Source: Archangium primigenium (GTDB lineage Bacteria; Myxococcota; Myxococcia; Myxococcales; Myxococcaceae). From it: DNA of 64,000 nucleotides. Below, piece after piece: positions 54,970 through 64,000 of this stretch. The position numbers were made by a program, and so were the translations under genes. The notes under the pieces were generated by a model. It was not told the origin of the DNA. It saw only the letters and a program-made list of their open reading frames with translations, and did no database searches. Where the stretch lies: NCBI RefSeq assembly GCF_016904885.1, contig NZ_JADWYI010000001.1, forward strand, positions 5,518,001 to 5,582,000. Direction: 5' to 3'. Each line of letters begins with the position of its first letter. Within the stretch, counting starts at the first letter, position 1.

Positions 54970-55989
54970 CTACACCGTGACGACAATCTTCCCGAAGTGG
55001 GCGCCCGCCTCCATGTGCGCGAGCGCCTCGGGCGCCTGGTCGAAGGGGAAGACGCGGTCCACGACGGGCTGAATGCGGTGCTGGGTGAGGAAGCGGTTCA
55101 TGTCCTCGAACATGGCGCGGCTGCCCACGAAGATGTTCCGCACGCGGAGGTTCTTGGCTTCCGAGAGTTTGGGATCCACCTGGGCCCAGCTGCCCGACAA
55201 GAGGCCGATGAGCGCGATGTGGCCGCCGGCGCGCGTGGCCCGCACGGAATGGGGGAACGTCTCCACGCCGCCCACCTCCAGCACATGGTCCACGCCCTGC
55301 CCGCCGGTGCGCGCCAGGACGGGCTCCTCCCAGTTGGGCGTCTTCTTGTAGTTGAACAGCTCGTCGGCGCCGAGCTGACGCGCCCGCTCGAGCTTGGCGT
55401 CCTGGCTGGAGGTGGCGAGCACTCGCGCGCCCGCATGGTGGGCGAACTGGAGCGCGAAGATGGACACCCCGCCCGTGCCCTGCACCAGCACCGTCTGCCC
55501 CGCCTTCAGGCCCCCTTGCGCGAAGAGCGCGTGCCACACGGTGAGCGCCGCGCACGGCAGCGTGGCGGCCTCCTCGAAGGACAGGTGCGCGGGAACGGGC
55601 ACGAGCGCCTCGGCCCCGGCCACGACGAACTCGGCCAGCACGCCGTCCACGTCTCCGGCGCCCAGGGCGCGCAGCTCCGGGCGCGGCGGGGACTCGCCGT
55701 CCGTCCAGTTCTGGAAGAAGGTGGGCATCACCCGATCGCCCGGCTTCACCCGGGTGACCCCCGCCCCCACGGCCACCACCTCGCCCGCGCCATCCGACGT
55801 GGGGACAATGGGCCGGGTGCCGCCGGGCGCCGCCCCGTACTGGCCCCGCTTGACGAGCACGTCCCGGTAGTTGAGCGACACCGCGCGCATGCGCACGAGC
55901 ACCTCGCCCGGACCGGGCTGGGGCGTGGGGCGCTCCACCTTCACCCAGTCCTGCCGGTCGCCGGTCCTGCGCAGCTCATAGGCCTTCAT
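54970..55989 (-). CDS. NAD(P)-dependent MDR oxidoreductase (quinone oxidoreductase-like)
   Basis: A 339-residue medium-chain dehydrogenase/reductase. The N-terminal GroES-like half contains AVSLNYRDVLVKRGQY and DGAGEVVAVG. The Rossmann half contains LVQGTGGVSIFALQFA, the nucleotide-binding glycine motif. The structural-zinc cysteines of classical alcohol dehydrogenases are missing, so it belongs to the zinc-independent quinone oxidoreductase side. The start MKAYELRRTG has AGGAG upstream; the longer frame is not needed. It is divergent from the next gene, with a palindromic CCACTTAAGTGG 50 bp before its ATG. The substrate is unknown. Confidence 0.9.
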   Translation of the reverse strand: MKAYELRRTGDRQDWVKVERPTPQPGPGEVLVRMRAVSLNYRDVLVKRGQYGAAPGGTRPIVPTSDGAGEVVAVGAGVTRVKPGDRVMPTFFQNWTDGESPPRPELRALGAGDVDGVLAEFVVAGAEALVPVPAHLSFEEAATLPCAALTVWHALFAQGGLKAGQTVLVQGTGGVSIFALQFAHHAGARVLATSSQDAKLERARQLGADELFNYKKTPNWEEPVLARTGGQGVDHVLEVGGVETFPHSVRATRAGGHIALIGLLSGSWAQVDPKLSEAKNLRVRNIFVGSRAMFEDMNRFLTQHRIQPVVDRVFPFDQAPEALAHMEAGAHFGKIVVTV

Positions 55990-56038
55990 TCGGACGCTCC
56001 TGTTCGTGAGGGTCATGCGGGGGGATAAACGCGGACCG

Positions 56039-56050
56039 CCACTTAAGTGG
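56039..56050. promoter_or_regulatory. Palindrome CCACTTAAGTGG, candidate operator
   Basis: A perfect 12-bp palindrome lies in the 276-bp divergent gap, 50 bp before the MDR oxidoreductase ATG and about 215 bp before the iron-dependent dehydrogenase gene. The ACTTAAGT core resembles sites of HxlR/MarR-type repressors, an impression only. No matching regulator gene is nearby. Confidence 0.35.
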
Positions 56051-56265
56051 GAGCCCGGCGGGCCCGCCAGCGAATCGCCCGGTCCGGCGCCGCGAGTGTC
56101 CGCCCCTCGCCATCCGGGCCCCCGAGCCAATCATGTCTGCCTTTGACGCATGGCCCACCGTCCAGGGACGCCCCATCCCGCGGCCGTCTTGTCGCTCCTT
56201 CCTGGAAGCGGTGCCCCCTGTCGCTGGGCTAACCTCCCGGGGGCTCGCTGTCCGGGAGGATCCCC

Positions 56266-57567
<1,302 letters not shown>

Positions 57568-57587
57568 AACCGGAAGGACGCTCCCCC

Positions 57588-58043
57588 ATGGCCGACACGG
57601 AAACCCTCGATCGCTACCGCTACGTGCTGCCCATCACCACGCGGTGGATGGACAACGACGCCTACGGGCACATCAACAACGTCACCTACTACAGCTACTT
57701 CGACACGGTGGCCAACCACTACCTCATCCACGAGGGCGGCCTGGACATCCACACGGGCCCCGTCATCGGTCTGGTGGTGGAGTCGCGGTGCACCTACCGC
57801 GCGCCCCTCGCCTACCCCGACGCGCTCCGGGCGGGCCTGCGCGTGGACAAACTGGGCAACCGCTCGGTGACCTACGGCATCGCCATCTTCAAGGAGGGCG
57901 AGTCCCAGGCGGCCGCCCACGGCACCTTCGTGCACGTCTTCGTGGACCGGCACTCGCGCAAGGCCACCCCCATGCCCGAGCGCTTGCGCGCGGCGCTCGA
58001 GCGGCTCGTGCTGGAGCGCGTCATGCCCGAAGGTGTGAAGTAG
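57588..58043 (+). CDS. Acyl-CoA thioesterase, 4HBT/YbgC hotdog family
   Basis: A 151-residue hotdog-fold thioesterase. The catalytic segment TTRWMDNDAYGHINNVTYYS fits the 4-hydroxybenzoyl-CoA thioesterase pattern, with Asp as the likely nucleophile or base. The long central helix and the VVESRCTYRAPLAYPD strand are conserved. AAGGACG precedes the ATG. It shares an operon with the iron-dependent dehydrogenase. A role in hydrolysing short or hydroxylated acyl-CoA is likely; the exact substrate is unknown. Confidence 0.88.
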   Translation: MADTETLDRYRYVLPITTRWMDNDAYGHINNVTYYSYFDTVANHYLIHEGGLDIHTGPVIGLVVESRCTYRAPLAYPDALRAGLRVDKLGNRSVTYGIAIFKEGESQAAAHGTFVHVFVDRHSRKATPMPERLRAALERLVLERVMPEGVK

Positions 58044-58160
58044 TCGCCCTTCGCCGTGATCGCTTGAGGACACTCCACGCGCGGTCCGTTTTCCGCGTCC
58101 ATGGGAGCGCAGGACACTGGCCGGGCGTGTGACCCCTCATCGCCTTCGCGAGGTGCATCC

Positions 58161-59432
<1,272 letters not shown>

Positions 59433-59435
59433 GCC

Positions 59436-60554
59436 ATGAAGCGCTTCAAGAGCATCGAGACCAGGCATCACGAGGAGCGCGACGCCTTCTTCGACGGGCT
59501 GCGCAAGCTCGACCGGCGCGGCTTCATGAAGCTCGCGGGCCTGTCCGCGGGCATCGTCGCCGCCAAGGGCCTCATCACCCCCCAGAGCTTCCAGCTCGTC
59601 AGCGTGGCGGACGCGGCCCCGGCCGCGAAGCCCCGCTTCACCTTCGCGTACATCTCCGACGCGCACCTGTACAAGAAGGACCTCAACGACCGCTTCGTGC
59701 GCTCCATCCTGCGCGCGGTGGACGACGTGAACCGCCTGGATCCCCAGCCGGACTTCGTCCTCTTCGGGGGGGATCTGGCGCAGTTGGGCAAGAAGGAGGA
59801 GCTGGACCTGGGCAAGGAGCTGCTCAAGTCGGTGAAGGCCCCGGTGAAGATGATGGTGGGCGAGCACGACTGGTTCCTCGACATGGGCGAGCACTGGCGC
59901 GCGCTCTTCGGCGCCCCCCAGTACTCCTTCGATCACAAGGGCGTGCACTTCGTCACGCTCATGAGCGTGAACGAGAAGGACTTCTGGACCGAGCGCGGCA
60001 TGACGCCCGAGGAGCGCATGCAGACGGTGGCGGGCCTGGACAACGGGCTCCAGTCGCGCTTCGAGGTGGGGGCCGCCGGCCGCGAGTGGCTCAAGCAGGA
60101 CCTGGCCAAGGTCGACAAGAAGACGCCCCTCATCGTCTTCAGCCACTCGCCGCTCTACAAGTACTACCGGCCGTGGAACTTCTGGACGGAGGACGCGGAC
60201 GACGTCCAGGCGCTGCTCAAGCCCTTCGAGAACGTGACCGTCATCCACGGCCACACGCACCAGATGCTCAGCAACCAGATCGGCAACATCCAGTTCCACG
60301 GGATGCTGTCCACCGCCTGGCCGTGGCCCTACGCCCCCGAGGGCCTGCCCTCGCTCACCGTGCAGATGAACCGCGCGGACCCGTTCAGCAACTTCGACGG
60401 CTGCGGCAACGGCCGCTTCGACGTGCTCGCCGCGGGCCTGGCCGACTCGCTCTACAACCTGTGGGATCGCGATCCCGTCTCCGTCCGCTCCAGCTACCTC
60501 GCCTCCCACGGCAAGAAGGATCGCCCGGCGGCCACCAAGCTCCCGTCCTACTAA
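59436..60554 (+). CDS. Tat-exported calcineurin-like metallophosphoesterase
   Basis: A 372-residue protein with a twin-arginine signal: DRRGFMKLAG is followed by a weak hydrophobic stretch and an Ala-rich cleavage region. The metallophosphoesterase motifs are present in order: SDAH, GGDLAQ, GEHD in place of GNHD, FSHSP and GHTHQ. Tat export suggests metal loading in the cytoplasm. The substrate is unknown; phospholipid, phosphodiester and nucleotide are all possible. AAGGAG precedes the ATG, which lies 3 bp after the peroxidase stop. Together with the haem proteins on both sides, this is a coherent extracytoplasmic operon. Confidence 0.9.
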   Translation: MKRFKSIETRHHEERDAFFDGLRKLDRRGFMKLAGLSAGIVAAKGLITPQSFQLVSVADAAPAAKPRFTFAYISDAHLYKKDLNDRFVRSILRAVDDVNRLDPQPDFVLFGGDLAQLGKKEELDLGKELLKSVKAPVKMMVGEHDWFLDMGEHWRALFGAPQYSFDHKGVHFVTLMSVNEKDFWTERGMTPEERMQTVAGLDNGLQSRFEVGAAGREWLKQDLAKVDKKTPLIVFSHSPLYKYYRPWNFWTEDADDVQALLKPFENVTVIHGHTHQMLSNQIGNIQFHGMLSTAWPWPYAPEGLPSLTVQMNRADPFSNFDGCGNGRFDVLAAGLADSLYNLWDRDPVSVRSSYLASHGKKDRPAATKLPSY

Positions 60555-60567
60555 GGAGACTCCTCCC

Positions 60568-61356
60568 ATGAACGCGCGCAAGACCCTTGGAATCGCGGCG
60601 CTCGGCGCCCTGGGCCTGTCACTCGGGGCCGCGTCCGCGGCGGACACGAAGCCCCCCGCTCCGGCGAAGCACGAGGTGCCCCGCTCGGCGGACGGCAACG
60701 TGGTGGTCGCCCTGTGCGATGGCCAGACGACGCTCGAGGTGAAGGGCGTGAAGGATCCGGCGGCCATCGACCGGACCCAGGCCCAGGCCATCTCGGACCG
60801 GCTCATGGCCGAGTGGCACCGCAAGAACCCCCAGGCGAACTGGGACCCCGTGCCGGTGAAGGTGGCGCTGGCCCAGAAGCCCGCGGCGCCCAACCCGCCC
60901 ACGCCCCCGCCGGCGAGCAAGGCCCCGGCCACGCCCGGAGGCGACAGCGCGGCCTCGGACGCGGCGGCGGTGGGCCAGAAGCAAGGCGAGGCGGTGCAGT
61001 CGGGCCACACCTACGGGGCGTACAGCGCCCGGGACGAGGCGCTGTGGAAGGCCTCCGCCGAGCAGATGGTGACCGAGGGCCACCGGGTGTTCCACGACGC
61101 CAAGTCCCTGGGCAGCACGGTGGCGGTGTCCTGCGACATGTGCCACCCGGACGCGGCCAACACCCACCCGGAGACCTACCCGAAGTACCAGGTGCAGCTG
61201 GGCCGCACGGCGCTCCTGCGCGACATGATCAACTGGTGCATCGAGAACCCCGTGCGCGGCAAGCCCATGGCCGAGGATGACCCGCGCATGAAGGCCATGG
61301 AGGCCTACATCCTCGCGCAGCGCAAGGGCGTGAAGCTCGAGTACGGCAAGCACTGA
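60568..61356 (+). CDS. Exported monohaem c-type cytochrome
   Basis: A 262-residue protein with a signal peptide ending ASAAD and a Pro/Ala/Lys-rich middle (about 100-140). The C-terminal cytochrome domain has its haem site at SCDMCHPD and later RTALLRDMINWCIENP. The C-terminal cytochrome resembles SoxA-type domains by general pattern only. It lies 13 bp after the phosphoesterase gene, with AAGGAG upstream, and is probably the electron partner of the peroxidase two genes earlier. An extra Cys in NWCIENP might be structural. Confidence 0.85.
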   Translation: MNARKTLGIAALGALGLSLGAASAADTKPPAPAKHEVPRSADGNVVVALCDGQTTLEVKGVKDPAAIDRTQAQAISDRLMAEWHRKNPQANWDPVPVKVALAQKPAAPNPPTPPPASKAPATPGGDSAASDAAAVGQKQGEAVQSGHTYGAYSARDEALWKASAEQMVTEGHRVFHDAKSLGSTVAVSCDMCHPDAANTHPETYPKYQVQLGRTALLRDMINWCIENPVRGKPMAEDDPRMKAMEAYILAQRKGVKLEYGKH

Positions 61357-61404
61357 GCGTTCCGCTCTTGTATGTCCCGACGGGGGTGGGCATTCAATGG
61401 GCCC

Positions 61405-64000
61405 ATGTCCAACAGTCTCGGTTTCCTGGAGGGGGGCGGTGACATGGGCGCGCTCATGCGCGCCAAGGATTGGTCCCAGACCCCCTTCGGGCCCGTGGAG
61501 ACCTGGTCCGTCGCGCTGCGCTCGGCGGTTGGCATCTGCCTGGGCTCGCGCTTCCCCATCGTCCTGTACTGGGGTCCCACACGCGCCCTCATTTACAACG
61601 ACGCCTGGAGCCCGGTGCCCGGACAGAAGCACCCCTGGGCGCTCGGCCGTCCGGGGACCGAGGTGTGGGCGGAGATCTGGGACATCATCGGGCCCATGTT
61701 CGACCACGTCATGGACACCGGCGAGGCGACCTGGTCGGAGGATCAACTCCTGCCCCTGCACCGCTTCGGCTACACCGAGGAGTGCTACTTCTACTACTCC
61801 TACAGCCCCGTGCGCGGCGAGGACGGCCGGGTCGAGGGCATCTTCACCGCCGTCACCGAGACCACCTACCGCGTGCTCGCCGAGCGCCGCGAGCGGCTCT
61901 TGCGCGAGGTGTCCGAGCGCACCGCCCAGGCGCGCTCGGACGAGGAGGCGTGCACCGCCGCCCTGCGCACGCTCGCGGCCCTGCCCACCGAGATGCCCTT
62001 CGGGCTCGTCTACCTCTACGACGAGGCCACGCACCAGGCGCGCCGGGTGGACCAGATCCAGCTGGAGGGGCGCGCGGCGCTGGCCCCCGAGCGGATCGAC
62101 CTCGCGGCCCCTCCGGACGCGGCCTGTCCGTGGCCGCTGGCCGAGGTGCTCGCCCGGGGCGAGGCGGTGGCCGTGACGGGCCTGGCCGCGCGCCTGTCCC
62201 CCCCGCTGCCGGGAACGCCCTGGCCCGAGCCCATCGAGGAGGCGCTCGTCACCCCCATCCTGGGCGCCCGTCCGGGCGTGCCCCACGGCTTCCTGGTGAC
62301 GGGCATCAGCCCGCGCCGGCGGCTGGACGCCGCCTACCGCACGCTGTTCGAGCGCGTGGCGGGCCACATCTCCACGGCCATCGGCAACGCGCGGGCCTAC
62401 GAGGTGGAGCGCAAGCGGGCCGAGCAGCTCGCGGAGATCGATCGGGCCAAGACGGCCTTCTTCTCCAACGCCAGCCACGAGTTCCGCACGCCGCTCACCC
62501 TCATGCTCGGGCCGCTGGAGGACATGCTCACCACGGCGCCCCCGGGCGCGGGCGCCCACACGCTGCGGATCGAGCGCCAGGGCCTGGAGCTGGTGCACCG
62601 CAACGGCCTGCGCCTGCTCAAGCTCGTCAACGTGCTCTTGGACTTCTCCCGGCTGGAGGCGGGCCGCGTGCGCGCGGCGTTCGAGCCGGTGGACGTGTCG
62701 GCCTACACCGCCGAGCTGGCGAGCACCTTCCGCTCGGCCATGGAGCGCGCGGGCCTCGCCTTCCACGTGGAGTGCCCGCCCCTGCCCGAGCCCGTGTGGG
62801 TGGACCGGGACATGTGGGAGAAGATCGTCCTCAACCTGCTGTCCAACGCCTTCAAGTACACGCTCCAGGGCGCGGTGACGGTGCGGCTGCGGTGGGTGGA
62901 CGGGCTCGCCGAGCTGAGCGTGAGCGACACCGGCGTGGGCATTCCCGAGCGGGAGCTGTCGCGGGTGTTCGAGCGCTTCCATCGCATCGAGGGCCAGCAG
63001 GGCCGCACCCACGAGGGCACGGGCATCGGCCTGGCGCTGGTGCAGGAGCTGACCCGGCTGCACCAGGGCACGGTGGGCGTGGAGAGCCCGCCGGGGCGCG
63101 GCACCACCTTCACCGTGCGCCTGCCGCCTCGCGCCAACGCGCGCGCGCCCTCGCCGCCCCTGGGGAGCGTGACCCAGGCGCACCCCTCCCCGCGCACGTC
63201 CGTCTACGTGGAGGAGGCCCTGGGGCTGCTGCCCGGCGAGCCCCCGGCGGCCCAGGAGGCGTCGCTCCGGGGGGCACCGGGTGCCCAGGCGGCGCGGGGC
63301 GGCCGGATCGTGCTGGCGGACGACAACGCGGACATGCGCGACTACGTGCGGCGCCTGCTCACGGACGCGGGCTACGCCGTGCGGGCCACCGCGGATGGCG
63401 CCGAGGCCCTGGCCGCCATCCGCGCCACCGCGCCCGAGCTGGTGCTCTCCGACGTGATGATGCCCCGGCTGGATGGCTTCGGGCTGCTCGCGGCGCTGCG
63501 CGCGGATCCGGTCACCTCCTCGCTGCCCGTCATCCTCCTGTCGGCCCGGGCCGGCGAGGAGTCGTCCGTGGAAGGCATCGAGGCGGGCGCGGATGACTAC
63601 CTCGTCAAACCCTTCAGCGCCCGGGAGCTGCTCGCGCGCGTGGAGGGCGCGCTGCGCCTGGCGCGCCTGCGCCGCGAGACGACCGAGACCCTGCGCCGCG
63701 CCAACGAGGAGCTGGAGCTCCAGGTCGCCCAGCGCACGCGCGAGCTCAACCGCATCTGGCAGGTGAGCCAGGACCACCTGCTCATCGCGGACGCCCAGGG
63801 CGTCTGGCTGCGGGTGAATCCCGCGTGGACGCGCACCCTCGGGTGGCGCGAGGACGAGCTCGTCGGCCGCACGTCCGCGTGGATGGAGCACCCGGACGAC
63901 CGGGACAGGACGCGCCAGGAGATCTCCCTCCTCGCCTCGGGACGGACCACCTCCCGCTTCGAGAACCGCTTTCGTGACACCCAGGGCGCCTGGCACTGGT
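61405..64000 (+). CDS. Hybrid sensor histidine kinase (3' end outside window)
   Basis: An open frame of 865 codons that runs off the window. Order: N-terminal PAS-like domain (about 10-165, starting with FLEGGGDMGALMRAKDWSQ), GAF-like domain (175-335), phosphoacceptor domain with His near 353 in ASHEFRTP, ATPase domain with DTGVGI and GTGIGLAL, receiver domain (about 630-760, phospho-Asp near 684 in LSDVMMP), and the start of another PAS domain (from about 785). A second kinase core would be expected beyond the window. The start MSNSLGFLEGGG fits the family; ATG at 61444 has a better GGAGG site but would drop conserved residues. No membrane segment is visible. The signal is unknown. Confidence 0.9.
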   Translation, partial: MSNSLGFLEGGGDMGALMRAKDWSQTPFGPVETWSVALRSAVGICLGSRFPIVLYWGPTRALIYNDAWSPVPGQKHPWALGRPGTEVWAEIWDIIGPMFDHVMDTGEATWSEDQLLPLHRFGYTEECYFYYSYSPVRGEDGRVEGIFTAVTETTYRVLAERRERLLREVSERTAQARSDEEACTAALRTLAALPTEMPFGLVYLYDEATHQARRVDQIQLEGRAALAPERIDLAAPPDAACPWPLAEVLARGEAVAVTGLAARLSPPLPGTPWPEPIEEALVTPILGARPGVPHGFLVTGISPRRRLDAAYRTLFERVAGHISTAIGNARAYEVERKRAEQLAEIDRAKTAFFSNASHEFRTPLTLMLGPLEDMLTTAPPGAGAHTLRIERQGLELVHRNGLRLLKLVNVLLDFSRLEAGRVRAAFEPVDVSAYTAELASTFRSAMERAGLAFHVECPPLPEPVWVDRDMWEKIVLNLLSNAFKYTLQGAVTVRLRWVDGLAELSVSDTGVGIPERELSRVFERFHRIEGQQGRTHEGTGIGLALVQELTRLHQGTVGVESPPGRGTTFTVRLPPRANARAPSPPLGSVTQAHPSPRTSVYVEEALGLLPGEPPAAQEASLRGAPGAQAARGGRIVLADDNADMRDYVRRLLTDAGYAVRATADGAEALAAIRATAPELVLSDVMMPRLDGFGLLAALRADPVTSSLPVILLSARAGEESSVEGIEAGADDYLVKPFSARELLARVEGALRLARLRRETTETLRRANEELELQVAQRTRELNRIWQVSQDHLLIADAQGVWLRVNPAWTRTLGWREDELVGRTSAWMEHPDDRDRTRQEISLLASGRTTSRFENRFRDTQGAWHW

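Noticed and set aside
60619-63996. A 1125-codon minus-strand open frame opposite the hybrid kinase
   Set aside because: The plus-strand frame contains a full kinase and receiver architecture; the minus frame is compositionally antisense.

Overview
The window is a high-GC, densely coded piece of a myxobacterial chromosome. The family content best fits the Cystobacterineae (Archangium, Cystobacter or Melittangium-like): HRDVSPEN-type Ser/Thr kinases, a SitA-like polymorphic toxin, many lipoproteins, hybrid histidine kinases, a large PKS/NRPS operon and sigma54-type promoters. The genus is inferred. No tRNA, rRNA, CRISPR array, insertion sequence or replication origin was seen.

Layout. (1) 1-4805: the 3' end of guaA, an S46 peptidase, a lipoprotein and a Ser/Thr kinase. 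(2) 4956-13862: one long minus-strand housekeeping run, acyl-CoA dehydrogenase, hypothetical, rnc, era, der, yfgM-like, bamB, mutT, YprB-like exonuclease. Several of its junctions overlap. (3) 14123-19234: a YtxH protein, a TonB-like protein, a peroxiredoxin and a haem/iron uptake pair (TonB-dependent receptor plus HmuY-like lipoprotein) behind a Fur-like box. (4) 19259-42601: a four-gene minus-strand biosynthetic operon. It holds a 4379-residue FAAL-PKS, a 2800-residue NRPS, a fatty-acid-hydroxylase/sterol-desaturase family protein and an LCM-family methyltransferase. Read collinearly, it takes a fatty acid, extends it twice (the second module carries a C-methyltransferase), adds two residues that both read as serine, and releases the product by a thioesterase. 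The second adenylation domain is interrupted by an FkbM methyltransferase. (5) 42731-50078: an M28 peptidase, a GH43-like lipoprotein, a histidine kinase and a P450. (6) 50085-54908: an immunity-like gene beside a frameshifted SitA-type toxin remnant, a DUF1801 protein with a histone-like tail, a VWA lipoprotein and a possible deamidase-like effector. (7) 54970-64000: oxidoreductases, a thioesterase, an exported three-gene redox/phosphoesterase operon and a truncated hybrid kinase.

The most unexpected signal is non-coding. Two plus-strand elements, 16403-16577 and 45735-45926, share one architecture. Each has a sigma54-type -24/-12 promoter with a matching initial transcribed region, then about 110-120 nt packed with G-runs, then an intrinsic terminator. 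The two terminator loops share the motif CGCGGGGGYGGC. They look like paralogous small RNAs, or in the second case possibly an attenuated leader. A second regulatory signal is a pair of closely similar Fur-like palindromes ahead of the TonB receptor and the M28 peptidase, in the same orientation.
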